NCBI GenBank assembly: GCA_033296885.1
Contig: MU863942.1
Location: 124,001 to 188,000 of the forward strand
DNA length: 64,000 nucleotides
Origin: Triangularia verruculosa
Lineage: Eukaryota; Ascomycota; Sordariomycetes; Sordariales; Podosporaceae
Direction of reading: 5' to 3'
The notes below the pieces were generated by a model. It saw only the letters and a program-made list of their open reading frames with translations. It was not told the origin of the DNA and did no database searches. Positions 23,571 through 35,418 of the stretch are shown piece by piece (position 1 is the first letter of the stretch; each line of letters begins with the position of its first letter). Made by a program: the position numbers and the translations under genes.

Positions 23571-25864
23571 TCACTCCAGCCGTATGGTCTCCATGGTTTC
23601 CTCCTTCACCAGTTCTTTAAGAGCCTCTTCAGGTAAGTCGGCAAATCGAAAGGCCCCTATCCTCTTGTATGCATGATTCTGTTGCCGCTGTAGCACCAGA
23701 CCGCACCCGTTGTAATCATGTAACTCATGCGCCTTCGACTTCGCTCCAATCCCCTTGAAGCTCTGCTCACTGTCACTTTGGCCATCTAGCTCATCGGCGT
23801 AGCCTACGTGCTCTTCCCTGTCTTGATGCTCGTCATAGTTTAGCTCAATTGTGTTGAGGTTCTTGTGAGCCAAAATAACGACGAGGCAGCATTTTTCCAC
23901 TCCTGTATTCAGGCCAGGGGTGACGTCGGGGTAAAAGTCAAACTTGTTGATGTTTTCTATTGCGACCGCGTCAGTCTTCACCATCCAGCTATCATTCACT
24001 TGGACCCAGTCCCCATTGATCACAGTCCCTCTCAGCCTCAATTGGTTGCTTTGTAGGATGGGTTGGGTGTTGACGTCAACGGTCTCTACCTCTGGTTTCG
24101 ATGCGATTTCAATCTCATACCCCCTGATGCCAGGCAAGTTATCCTGGAGATCTATCTCTCCTATGGTGGAAGCCCATGACCACGACGGGAAGTGCGCCAG
24201 AGCATCAGGACGTTTGGCTTTCTCGGGAGCTACGGTGCTCCAGCAAAGCTGCTTTGAAAGACTGTTGAGCCACAGGCCCAGAACGTATTCCTCTTCTGGG
24301 TCGTCATCTTTAAGCCTGTCTTCTTGATCATCCTGCTCATTGCCAGCTGGAATACCCGATTGCTCTTGTCCATCATATTCCTCAGCCTCGGACTCTGTAT
24401 CGTCGTATTCTTCCTCGCCAGTCAGGTGTTTTGACCCTCTTGCTTGTTTCTCTTGTCGTAGGCCGTCTCTGATGAGCTTGGCAACACCCCAAAAAGCCTT
24501 GAGTCTATCCTGGCTGTAGTTCGTCAACAAACAGCGCGTGTAGTTTCTGACGGCAGCTTTCCAGAAACCTGCCAGGCTGTTGTCTGCTGTGCCAACAAGT
24601 GAGGCTGCCAGATCTTCACCCTCTTCGCTCATCAGTAGTAGCCTCTCTCTCCAGTGCCTCTCCGTGGCAGCCACCGTATCTAACGGCAACGGAAGGCCAG
24701 CCGGAAGAACCTCGGCAGCGCTGATGGTGGCACAGTCCCACATGACCTGTGTCCTTGAGAAATGCAAAACGCGTGGTGATAGCATTCTTTCTGCGACGGA
24801 ATCAGCCTTGCTACTGGGAGCAAATAAACGACAAGCTCGAATGGCCTAGGGTGCTGCTTACCTTGGAAGACCCATCCTCTTGTGTACAGGATCTTGTCCA
24901 GAACTTCCTGGCTCCAAAAATCACCTCTAAGCACCCACCACTCTTGGCCATCTGCGGTCGAGACCAGATCCGGCACCTTTCTCTCCGTTGCCCGCTCGCC
25001 CTCGAAGCCCCTAAACAGACCACCTGCGCCATCTTTCGAGTCGGCCGCCGCAACGTTGCACCAACTATTTTTGTAGACGAGGTGCATGAGTTGACCTTCC
25101 AAAGCAAAGTCACCGTGCCCAGAAGCCGATTTTTGGATGATGCAGAGGGAGTCGATCCACAGGTACCTGACGCCTAGTCTCTGGACCACCATGATTGCGT
25201 CCTGAAATGTCTTGGACAGTTGCGTCCACGGTATGCCGCGGCCGGGATCCGTAAACTTGGCCAATCTCTCGTGGGTAAGCATGACGATGGGGTTCTTACC
25301 CCAGCAGTGGGAGAGAGTCATGTAGCGCTCGTTTCGTGGCAAGGAACCAGTCAAGACGACATGCACATGCGAAGGGGCAGATGAGACATCTATTAGACGA
25401 GTGGGCAGAAAAGTAGAATGTGAAGACCGCTTGCAGCGGGCATGAGAGGCACACTCTCTGAGCCAGGACTGGATCTGGGGAAGGGCGCCGTCCGGACCAT
25501 TGTCGACATGGGTGGAGAGAGGGAGAGAAGGGGGAACTGGGAGCGACTCTTTTGGGAAGAGGTAGAATAACTTGGGAGGGGTAAATCGCGTTCCACGTCC
25601 GTCAGCCTCCGGAGTGCCTTCCGTGTCCTCGATGGCGCGGAAAGTGACGCAAATGCAATTTTGGGCCTCGCGAGTGCCTGGCAGCCAACGAAGAGTCCAG
25701 CGATATGGCGGATAGCTGTTCTCGGGCAGACCATCAACCCGCAGTTGGGAGCAAAATGCGCATGTGTTCACATCGGCATCTTGCTCGGCGTTGTGATAGT
25801 CTCTCCTGTGGTAACCCCATTGCTTGACATGGGCCAAGATCTCATGGCAAGGTCTGCAAAGCAT
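23571..25864 (-). CDS. HET-domain protein (heterokaryon incompatibility type), intact
   Basis: Exons 25864-24862 and 24790-23571 are joined across a 71-bp GTAAGC...CGCAG intron, giving 740 aa. The junction restores the hallmark GWVFQERMLSPRVLHF. Other HET signatures are YMTLSHCWG (about residue 184), RYLWIDSLCIIQ and RGWVFQ. An N-terminal Cys-rich segment (MLCRPCHEIL...CAFC) precedes the domain. After it comes a helical part, a very acidic insert (EEEYDDTESEAEEYDGQEQ and following, about residues 490-540), then FPSWSWAS, a conserved HET-family block. The ATG at 25864 is the first in frame; the open frame extends upstream without an ATG, so an extra 5' exon cannot be excluded. HET proteins trigger cell death on meeting non-self. 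No STAND/NACHT or repeat domain is attached here. Confidence 0.88.
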
Positions 25865-26405
25865 CCTGGCAGGTAGGGCTTGAGAAACGTTGCGAGATGG
25901 ACAGGATGCGAATGGAAGAGTTTGTTTTAGCGAACGCTGACATGTCGGGTGCTGCCTGATCGGGGAAAGCAAAGCGGGGCGGTTGCCTGCGACCTGTTAC
26001 CTCAAGCCTTTCACGACATCGTACATCTTGAATGACTTCAATGAAGCCTTTTGCTTTTACCATCACGCCTATACCTCCTCAAAAATGCGGTATATGTGAC
26101 GAAGCCCGTTGGGCCTTGAGTTGATATACTGCAGATTTACTAGCACAGGAGTTCCGATTAGCAAGTAGCTTTCTTTTTATGAAGCAAATATTTGTATTTT
26201 GTTCCTGACGATCTCACTCCATGGTGCTTTGTGAGACTCAACTTCATGTCGATGACGTTGTTTGCTCCTGACGTCATAGCTACGCGACTTTGCCTTCCCC
26301 ACCCACTTCATAACATGACCCCGTCATTCTATCGCGGTTCATCCCATTTTTGATAACCCGCAACACTCGCAAGTTATCACAAGAATCACCGAAGCTCCGC
26401 CAAAC
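25865..26405. other. Divergent promoter region between HET gene and SDR
   Basis: 541 bp, relatively AT-rich in its middle, with no gene seen apart from a short minus-strand frame (25842-26066) overlapping the start of the HET gene. Confidence 0.45.
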
Positions 26406-27411
26406 ATGTCAGCCAAGGGAGGCGAATTCCAGCCCGTGAAGGAGCCGCAAGCTCAGGACCTTCCGGGACTGGACAAGAAAATGAAGCCTGAGAGCGAATC
26501 CACCAAACTCGAGGGTAAAGACCAACTTCACGAGTACAAGGGCGCAGGCAAACTAAAGGGAAATAAGGCGTTCATCACAGGTGGAGAGTATGTATCCACC
26601 CCCGGTGTCTTATTGCGAGATGTCCAAGATGGCTAACATGAAACCACACAGTTCAGGAATAGGACGCTCCGTTGCGGTCCTCTTTGCTCGCGAAGGCTCT
26701 GATGTCACGATAGTCTATCTGCCTGAGGAGCAAGAGGATGCCGAAAAAACAAAGAAGCTTGTCGAGGCAGAAGGACAGCAGTGTTTACTGTTTCCAGGAG
26801 ATTTAATGGACGCCGAGACTTGCCGCAAAGCTGTACAAGCTCATGTTGACAAGTTCGGCAAGATCCATGTTCTAGTCAACAACGCTTCCAAGCAGATCAT
26901 GTGCCAGGATATCACAGAGATTGACCTGGACAACGTGGAAAGTACATTCCGAAGCAACATTTTGCAAATGTTTGCCATCACCAAATATGCCGTGAAGCAT
27001 ATGGAGAAGGGTGGATCGTAAGTCTTTTTACGGCAAACATTGAATACCTTATGATGCTGATCGAACACAAACAGAATCATCAATACTGCGTCTACTGTGG
27101 CCTTCCGCGGAACTGGTGCAATGGTCGACTACGCCGCTACCAAGGGCGCCATCGTGTCTTTCACGCGATCGCTGGCCAAACAGCTTATCCCCAAGGGGAT
27201 CAGAGTCAACTGCATCGCCCCAGGGCCGGTTCACACACCTTTGCAGCCGGCATCACGCCCGCCCGAGGATATGGAGGGATTTGGCGAAAAGTATGCTCTG
27301 GGAAGACCGGGTCAGCCAAGCGAGGTGGCTCCCAGCTTTGTATTTTTGGCAAGCAAGGATGCGGAGCTCTACTATGGCCAAGTCTTGCATCCCTATCCCT
27401 TGGGAGATTAA
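26406..27411 (+). CDS. Short-chain dehydrogenase/reductase (general stress protein 39 / YghA-like)
   Basis: Exons 26406-26587, 26652-27017 and 27075-27411 give 294 aa. The first junction rebuilds the cofactor motif T-G-G-D-S-G-I-G, the second joins GGS-IINTAS. Other SDR signatures: NNAS in the central strand, the catalytic Tyr and Lys in DYAATKGA, and RVNCIAPGPVHTPL. A ~45-residue hydrophilic N-terminal extension (ending LHEYKGAGKLKGN) is typical of the bacterial and fungal YghA/GSP39 subgroup of NADP-linked SDRs, for which substrates are mostly unknown. The gene ends 25 bp from the end of the convergent GH2 gene. Confidence 0.92.
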
Positions 27412-27436
27412 GACATCCTTGGTCAATATCTCATAT

Positions 27437-30268
27437 CTACACAATCTTGAGCTCCAACCTTGTGCCACGAAGTCCCTTGCTTTCTGCCTTGACAGTGATT
27501 GTCTCCCCTGTCGTGTTGACAGCCTTTATAATGGCAAGTGCCAATCCGCTAAATGCTTTGCGTTCTTTTGACGGAAAAGGGCCAAAGCTGTAAGGATCCC
27601 CATTGTCTGTGGCCACAATCTCCGCTCCTCCTCCTTCGACAGAAAAGACGATGTTGTTCTCTGCTATCGGGACCACCCGAGCATTGGCATCAACCACCTT
27701 TGCCGTTATGAAAGCCAGATCCAGGCCATCCCCTTTGATCTTTCCCCTGTCCACCTCTAATCTCAGCCCATGTTCATTGCCAACCGTGACCACCGTTTCG
27801 TTGGCCCACTCCTTCCCGTCTTTCCACGTCAGGACCCTAAGCTCTCCTGGAGAGTAGAGCACATCGTCGTATCGGAACCGGTATTCCCCTTCCTGCTTTC
27901 TCTTCCTCCCGTGGTCCCTCCCATTCACAAATAGCTGCGCTTCATCAGCCGCGCTGAAAATATGTACAGGCGTCACTTGGCCCTCTCTTTCGCTTCCCCA
28001 CGACCAATGCGGCAAAATATGCGCCGTCCTGACCTCGGGTCTCCAGCGCGACTGGTACAACCAGAACCTGTCTTTTTTGAAACCTGCAAGATCTACAATT
28101 CCAAAGTACAAGGATCGTGCGCTATAATAGGGGGTAGGCTCACCCAGATAATCGAACCCGCTCCACACAAACTCGCCTGCAACGTAGGGAAAGGCTTCAT
28201 CCTGTTTGGCAAAAACCTTGTCGGGCGACGCGCCGAAGGGGGTGGTGTAGAGCGAGTAGTCCGAGATGGCTCTCAAGCTGGCATTTCCTCCACCATCGGG
28301 TCTGGTGTCCAGGACTGGAGCCGAGATCTCCCTCGTCAGCGGGAAGAAGTATGATCCGCGTGTTGAAAGGGACGCGGAAGTTTCCGAGGAGAGAATCAGC
28401 TTGTCTGGATAGACGCGGTGGAAGTCCCCGTACGAGGGCTTGGTCGTGATTCCCTGTAGCCCTTCGTATGCTGGTGTGTCTCGGATACCCTCGCCTTGGT
28501 AGTTCAGATTGATCATGTCAAGGGAGCCGGCAAACGGCACGTCGGGGCGTGCAGCGTTTTTGGAAGCCGTGCAGGGTCGGCTGCCGAGATCGTCTTCCTC
28601 CCGCACAATGGAACACAGCCATCTGGCTGTCGCGGCCCCTGAGGTACCAGTCGTCTGCTCAGACACCTCGTTCCCGACACTAAAGGCTATGACGGAAGGG
28701 TGGTTGCGATCGCGTCGTAACATGGCTCGAGTGTCAGCTTCGGCTCATTCTTTGAACAGAAGATGATAGTCGTTTGGAGTCTTTTCATATCCCTAGCTGT
28801 CCAACGACTCGTCAATCACAAGAAAGCCCATCCTGTCCGCAAGCTGAAGAAACTCAGTCGCTGGGATGTTATGAGCACAGCGAATGGCATTGGCTCCCAA
28901 TTCCCGCAGGATTTCCAACTTGCGCTCAGCTGCACGGTGGTTGAAGGCTACGCCCAGAGCCCCAAGGTCGTGATGTTCATTCACACCCTGTATCCTGATA
29001 CGTTCTCCGTTTACAAAGAGCCCGTTATCCGGATCGAATTTAAGGGACCGAATACCGAACTGAGTTTCGTAGGTATCGACCGTTTGGCCATTGATGGAGA
29101 GACGGGTGGAAGCGACATAAAGATTTGGTTGTTGTGTTGGTGGTGGGCCCCAGAGCTTTGGATTGGTGATCACAAGGCTCGTGTTTACAACGGCGGTATT
29201 GCCAGTTCTGAGCTTGACAGGAATCAGGTGACTAGAGAGAACCTTGCCACCCGGCCTTCCCGAAACATCCAGTTCAAAGATTTCCGTCTCAACCGCCACC
29301 TCCTCATCTGTTTTGGCTTTGTTCTTCAGCTGAAGACGAATATCGACAGTGGCAGACTGCTTGCTGATATTTCTTGAAGAGACGTATTGCCCCCATAATG
29401 GCACATGTACCTGCTGAACGGTCGTCAACCAGATGCTTCGGTATAGCCCAGCTCCAGGATACCAGCGTGAAGATTGCACAGGGTTGTCAAGTCGAATGGC
29501 GAGTTGATTCAGGTTGCCAGGCCGGATATGGGGGGTCAGATCCAATCGGTACGATGTAGAGCCATACGGCCAGCCGCCAATCACGTAGCCGTTCAACCAG
29601 ACCATCGAATAGGACATGGCGCCATCAACATCCAAATATATCGTCTTGTTTCCGTCAATGTCGGCCTGTGGAATGTCCAGCGTCCGACGATACCAGGCCA
29701 CCCCCTGAATGGGTAACCTGCCCATTCCACCCATCACAGGCTTTCCATCTCCGACATAGAAGGGTCCTTTGATGGCCCAATCTTGAGGGACAGTCACTCT
29801 CTCCCAGCTGCTGTCATTGAATCCCAGCTGAACAAAACTAATGTTGTTTCCTGGCGCCGGCTGAGTGGGAATGCTGTAGTGCTTGGAACAGTCGCTTATC
29901 AAGTCGTTCGCTGTCGGCAAGATCCACGGCTTCAAAACCTGCACCCTATCTCGCGGCGGAGTATCCGAGCGCACATCATAGACCAGGCCATCGCGATTCG
30001 CTTCTGATCGAGAGAAGCGCCAGCCTTGATTTAGGCTAATGCGTCGACGGCTTGCATTTTCGTGAGTAGCTTGCGCGTTGATACCGCCAACCAAAGACCC
30101 GAGTAAAACAGAGAATATTATCAACAGATGTATACCAACAAGGCTAATGAGCTCGACATGTTGAGGGCGGCGATAGTCCGGGTGACAGTGATAGTGTCGG
30201 GAGAGCATCATGTGACTGGCATTTATTCTTCTTGTAACGCTTCGAGCTCTCGTCGTGATGCCCGGCAT
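27437..30268 (-). pseudogene. GH2 beta-galactosidase-like gene with two in-frame stop codons
   Basis: One frame of 943 codons runs from the ATG at 30268 to the stop at 27437 without introns, interrupted only by TAG at 28795-28793 and TGA at 28747-28745. The 15 codons between and the flanks match the GH2 core (VIDESLD...EKTPNDYHLLFKE...AEADTRAMLRRDRNHPSV), so frame is kept. Both stops sit where GH2 enzymes normally have Trp (TGG). A signal-anchor or signal peptide (LLIIFSVLLGSLVGGINA, about residues 48-65) is followed by the sugar-binding domain (WYRRTLDIP), immunoglobulin-like domains and the TIM barrel. The acid/base region SVGNEV and the nucleophile region GEFVWSGFDYLGEP are both intact. 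Neither stop can be removed by a canonical GT-AG intron that I can find without losing conserved residues. Best read as a recently disabled gene; sequencing error or readthrough are alternatives. Confidence 0.85.
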
Positions 30269-31289
30269 AATGTGGAGGTATGCAAGCCTCTAATTCATCC
30301 GTCTTAACCCCATTCATGGATCGAACTTTCGCCGATCCAAGGTCCACCCGTTCGGGGCCATATGCAGGCCGAACAGGTTATCTTGGTGGATTCACCCGAC
30401 CAGTGCAAATAGGCCGAAATATTGCTGTGCGCTTGCTTAGTATCGACCATTTCGCGGACCACCTCAACGACAGCATCAATACCCAGGCACTTAGCAAACT
30501 ACATGATACTTACCGTCGTGATGGTAGCTGCTAGAGAAATATTTCTGCGTTTACTAGATCCACTTGCCGTCTTATTATAGGTTCTCTTCTACCATCACCT
30601 TCCATTCAAAGAGAGATGTAGTCAGAATATTCCCAAGAACTTGCTCAAGCTTCTTGTGGCTTAGCTACAATTGACACTTAATCAGACCTTTAAACCCAGC
30701 AAAGGGCGTCATTATGTTGCATTATTTGACCAAGATATCTACTATAGCTATTTCAAACGCAAATCAGGCCGCTTTCGTAGATTGAAGCATCTATCACGGG
30801 ATCTATTTCTGACTCCATCATGTCAATTTCCATCTCTTCAACTCTTTGAACTGCTGGTCCGTGTTGAGAGGCATCGTGGCACTGCAGATACCATCACGGC
30901 AGTTCCGATTAACGAGCCGTTTTGACTGGTGGGTTTGGAGAAGACCCGATTATGGGAAAACTTGTTCCGGCGCCTTTCATTTGCGCACCGCTGGGGGTGC
31001 AATCATGGACCAGACAGCCGGAGCTATGCCATGCCTTGTCCCATGGCCTACTTGCTTGTGAGTAAAAAGGCTGATCAGAGACAAATAAAAGTACCTAAAG
31101 AAGCCTAAGTTGCCGGCACAAGGATGTCAGTGTAAAAAGATATCTGGACAGGCATAGAAAGTTATTTTGACAACTCTCCTATAAATCGAGGCACTGTATC
31201 TACCATACAGCCAGAAAAATGTGCCGTTTCCATCTGTATACTTGATCGCAATTCACTATCGCGGGGAAGCTCGAGGTCAGGTACTAGCA
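30269..31289. other. Divergent intergenic region between GH2 and CE15 genes
   Basis: About 1 kb and AT-richer than the flanking genes, with no gene seen. It should contain the promoters of both secreted-enzyme genes. Confidence 0.5.
31180..31186 (+). promoter_or_regulatory. TATA box of the CE15 gene
   Basis: TATAAAT, 110 bp upstream of the ATG at 31290. Confidence 0.55.
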
Positions 31290-32471
31290 ATGAACCCCAA
31301 GTTTCTTCACACCGCCCTTGGCTTGTTTGCCCTGCTCCTCCCCGAGTCCTCCCTCGCACAAAGCTGCTCGACTATACCGTCGGAATATTCATTCAGTGGA
31401 AGTTCTTTACTTCTGCCAGACCCGTTCACATTCCTCAACGGCACAAAAGTTGTCACCAAGGATGCCTGGGCTTGCCGTCGAGATGAGATTTTGGCCTTAT
31501 TCCAAGCCTACGAGCTTGGGCCCTTGCCGCCTGCCGTCGAAACCGTGTCGGCTACCGTGTCATCAAACCGCCTAAACATTGTCGTTTCAGCAAATGGCAA
31601 GACTTTATCGTTTGCGCCCTCTATCAGACTTCCTTCAGGGACTGGGCCGTTTCCTGCCATCATTGCTCTTGGCGGGGCCTCGGTACCTATACCCAGCAAT
31701 GTTGCCCTGACTATTCTAAACAACGAGGAGATTGCTGCCACAGACCCCCGAGGGAAGGGGAAATTCTTCGACTTTTTTGGCCGCGATCAGAAAACCGGCG
31801 GCTTGCTTGCTTGGGCCTGGGCGGTTTCGAGAATCATGGACGCACTCGAAAAGCTTGGCCCTGCGGCAACAAAAATCAACCCGGAGCGAGTCGGCGTAAC
31901 TGGGTGCTCAAGGAACGGTAAAGGAGCCTTCGTCAGTGGAGCTTTTGATTCCCGGATCAGGTTGACGCTGCCACAGGAGGCGGGATCTGGAGGGATGGGG
32001 TGTTGGAGAATTGTGGCGGAGATGAAAAAGAATGGCACCAAGGTCGAGGATGCGTCCCAGATTGTCAATGGTGACCAGTGGTTTTCGACTGACTTTTCGA
32101 AATATGTCAACGACCTGAGCAAGCTTCCACTTGATCACCATTTTCTTGCTGGACTCGTGGCACCAAGGGGACTTCTGGTGATTGAGAATAGCGGTATCGA
32201 TTACCTGGGACCTGTGAGCACCTACGGGTGTGCAAGCGCAGGACGACTGATATATACAGCGCTTTCTTCTGAACGACACATGGGATTTGCCCAAGCTGCC
32301 CATGGGAGCTCACACTGTCAACTACCTGCCAGCTTGAGGGCAGACGTAACGACCTACATCGACTGGTGGCTGTTAGACAAAACAACACCGGCAAGCATAT
32401 TCAAGACTGACAAGACGTACAACTTTCATCTTGGGAGATGGGTGCATTGGACCGTTCCTAATCTTGTGTAG
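31290..32471 (+). CDS. 4-O-methyl-glucuronoyl methylesterase (carbohydrate esterase family 15)
   Basis: A single exon encoding 393 aa, close to the catalytic-domain-only size of fungal CE15 (Cip2-like) enzymes. A signal peptide of about 23 residues (MNPKFLHTALGLFALLLPESSLA) precedes QSC. The nucleophile motif GCSRNGKGAFVSGAF is complete. The catalytic acid is probably the Glu in PQEAGSGG and the His lies in HGSSHCQLP near the C-terminus. Further family text: EIAATDPRGKGKFFDFFGR and AWAWAVSRIMDALEK. CE15 enzymes cut the ester between lignin alcohols and the 4-O-methyl-glucuronic acid side chains of xylan, loosening lignin-carbohydrate links in plant walls. No carbohydrate-binding module is attached. 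The neighbours (GH2, AA9, AA3) fit the same role. Confidence 0.93.
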   Translation: MNPKFLHTALGLFALLLPESSLAQSCSTIPSEYSFSGSSLLLPDPFTFLNGTKVVTKDAWACRRDEILALFQAYELGPLPPAVETVSATVSSNRLNIVVSANGKTLSFAPSIRLPSGTGPFPAIIALGGASVPIPSNVALTILNNEEIAATDPRGKGKFFDFFGRDQKTGGLLAWAWAVSRIMDALEKLGPAATKINPERVGVTGCSRNGKGAFVSGAFDSRIRLTLPQEAGSGGMGCWRIVAEMKKNGTKVEDASQIVNGDQWFSTDFSKYVNDLSKLPLDHHFLAGLVAPRGLLVIENSGIDYLGPVSTYGCASAGRLIYTALSSERHMGFAQAAHGSSHCQLPASLRADVTTYIDWWLLDKTTPASIFKTDKTYNFHLGRWVHWTVPNLV

Positions 32472-32690
32472 GTCAAGACAGTTGATGAAAGGAAGCACGC
32501 GTTGGCCCTCTCGGTTTGCAAACATATCTCAATAGCTACCCAAGTAACTTTTGTACCCTGTTGCACGTCCAAGTCCAGTTTAAAGGGTTGAGGCTGGCTC
32601 CACGCAACATATTATGTACTATATTATTAATCGGTATAAGTTACACATGTATTTCTAAGAGATCATCCTTAATCCACTTTCTGAATCGTG

Positions 32691-35418
32691 TTACAAAAGT
32701 GCGAGACCTGCAACGAGAACCAAACCAACGATCATCAGATTATGGTCTCTTCTCATTCCCGTAGCAGTTTGCACCGAGGGCCGTGGAACACCAAAAGTAG
32801 AAATACCAGTGCTGGTCACCTCGGGATCAACAGTGGCGGGAAGCGTCGTAAGTTCTGGCTGCCCCCCTCCTCCTCCGCTCTGTCCAGGCTTCTCTGCCTC
32901 TGTTGTTGCGTGCGAAGAAGGCTGAGTAGCACTTGTTTCATCCCGATCCTCCCCGGCGGGTATCGTCTGAACACCACCGGCTGGAGGTGGGCTGGCTGTG
33001 GCTGGAGAGTTGGATGTAGCGTCAGACGTAATGGTCGGAGTGGAGACAGAAACTACGCTCAGGCCAGTGTTTGATGGCGCTATAGTTGAACCTCCTGCAA
33101 GAGGACATTTTCCTGGGCATGAAGTGAATGTGACGAGTGTTGTAACTGTCGTTACAGTTGGGACGACTGTCGATACGCAAGTGGTAGTGCCATTTGTCGT
33201 GTAGGTTATGGTGGTTGGGCAGTAGGTTGTGAAGGACGTAACACTGTTGAAAGGCAGGGTCAGCTGGTATTCCCGAAAAGAGCAAAGACGGGAAGAGGTA
33301 TTACATTGAGGTCACTATCACGGGTCCATCTGTAGAGGAGAGGGTAGATGTAACCGACGGGTTCATGGTCGATGAGGTAGAGATGACCGTGGTGGAGGAC
33401 GAGATTTCTGTTGAAGTTGGAGTGCTAGAGGTCGACTGGACTGTTGTCGAGGTAGACACCGAAGTCGGCAGAGGCACATAGACGCCGGCTAACTGCACCT
33501 CAAAGACACATTCGGTTGCCGAATCGGAATTGAGAATGGCGAGCTCTAGCAGCTGATTGAGGGGTGCCGTATACTTGAGCTGACCGCTAGCTGACGAAAT
33601 TGACGTGTTGTTGCCAACAACGGTGCCGGTTGCAACATTGAGCAAGACGGCGTCGATGGTGCAAGACAGAGACTGGACATCAATCGTGATGTCCTCGCCA
33701 GCGTTGGCGTTGTAGTTGTAGTACGCGGCGGGAATGACAGTATTGATGAGGCCAGCAATGCGAAGTCCTTTTCGCAAGTGTGTGACACTGCTGCCATCGT
33801 CGGCAGAAGAGAAGCCACTGGATTTCAAAAGCTCGACAAACGCTTGCTGAGCTTCTGGGGAGTCGATGGTGGCGTAGGAGCCGCCCGTCTTGAGAACAGC
33901 GGCCAGCATCTCTGATGTCTGTGCCTGGCGACGTGCAAGCGTGCCATCGCGCTTCACTTTGGGATTAGTCACGGGAATAGCCACTGGCCAAAGAAAGCCG
34001 AAAGAGACCTTGATCCCCAGCAAGTATGCTCTGGCCAGCTGCGCTAGTCTGTCTCCGTAATATGGGTCGTCTCCATCCGTGAGAACGATGATGCCGGACC
34101 GACCCCGGGTATCGTAGCGGTCGTCGCCCGTGATCTCGTCAATAGCCAGACGAATACCCGCGGCGATGTTGGTACCACCAGAGGAATCGATTCCACTGAA
34201 GTGGGCATTGGCAGGATCTCCAAGGGGGTAGACAATTCTAGCTTGTTCATCGAAGTCGACAACAGTGACAAGATCGGGTTTGGCGTTGGAGTCGGTCGCT
34301 TCGGCCTGGCTGATGAGCTCTTCGTTGATGGCCCTTGCAGCAGCTATGCGGAGGTTGTTGGGATCGGTCCAGTCGTTAGACCCAGAGCTGTCGACGACTA
34401 TAGCAACTTTGCGGCCGTTGCATTCCTTCTCTGGGTCATCGCGGGTCAGGGCGCACACAATACGAGCGCCCTTCTCTTCTCCATGAATCTCGACAAGGCG
34501 GTTTCGAAAGTGCCGCCATTGACGCTGTGTATCCACAAGGGCCAAACCAACAGCACGTGCAAAATTGTTGTTGACAGCCCCGCGGGGTCCTTTTTCAGGC
34601 GTTGGGTTGGTTGCAACCCCTGAGTCAGGGTCAATATCGCCGCCGTCCTTGTTCAACGAGTTGTGGGTAATGCGGTTGACACATCCACCCACGCCAGGTG
34701 TCTCGTCATCGTGCTCCCAGCAGCCGGTGGTGAGGTCACGGGGAAAGTTTGGCGGCCCGGAAAAGCGGGTATCGAAGAAGGGAGCGGGAGAAGAGTTTCC
34801 CAGTCCGGGCGGGTTGACAACAGACACTGGTTGCGAGTCGTTGGCAACATCGGCCCAGTTGCTGTGGGAATAAAAGTCCTGGATACCATGCAATGCGCGT
34901 CCAAAGCCGAGGATAGCGCTGCATTTGGCATTGCTGGCTTGGTTGCTCCTGAAGTAGATGCAGCCCGCAAGTGGAATCTTGGCCTCATCCGGCTTAATAT
35001 AGCCCTCGCTGTCCAATATCTGACCGGCAGCCGTGATGCCCTGGCTGAGTCGCTCCTTGATGTGGGTCACACACTCGAGAAGAACAGCACTGGCCGAAGC
35101 ACGGCTTTGCGGATATCCGGGTGTGTTGAAGAAGTCAGCACCATCGCAATGGGCTTCATGGCCTTCGAGGCTAGTACCCCACGCTGAGGGGTCGTCTGGG
35201 TTTCCAACAGCTCCGAACTTGCCAATGCCACCTGCCAACTGGTCTATCGAATCGTCCGAGAAACAATTCCCAGAGACGACATCATTTCGGCAGGCTAATG
35301 CAGCTCTTGTGATCCTTTCGTGCTCGCGATTGTTGTCATAGGTTCCCGTTGATGTACCAAAGCTGAGCGAGAGAGTGGGGAGAGTCGAAAGAAGCGCAAC
35401 AAGAGTTATCCGCGCCAT
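32691..35418 (-). CDS. Secreted vWA-domain protein with HET-C-like motif and GPI/adhesin-type tail
   Basis: Exons 35418-33305 and 33243-32691 are joined across a 61-bp intron (AT|GTAATA...CAACAG), giving 888 aa. Exon 2 is proposed because splicing reopens a frame of Ser/Thr-rich adhesin-like text (VTSFTTYCPTTITYTTNG) that ends in a hydrophobic tail (LMIVGLVLVAGLALL), as in GPI-anchored wall proteins. Residues 1-19 are a signal peptide. Residues ~30-190 contain HERITRAAL and GRALHGIQDFYSHSNW, which resembles the ALHTLEDF.AHSN motif of HET-C and zinc phospholipase-C-like proteins. A vWA domain from about 336 has a complete MIDAS: DSSGS (about 343), SSGGTN and LTDGDD. A beta-rich part and an STSTTVQSTSS-type stalk follow. 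Surface adhesion or ligand binding is inferred; function is unknown. Confidence 0.8.

Noticed and set aside
28745..28831. An intron that would remove the two GH2 stops
   Set aside because: Any GT-AG pair spanning both stops would delete conserved catalytic-barrel residues, and no canonical donor or branch point was found.
32688..33074. Plus-strand open frame of 128 codons
   Set aside because: Antisense to the GPI/adhesin exon of the vWA gene, which has the better composition and splice support.
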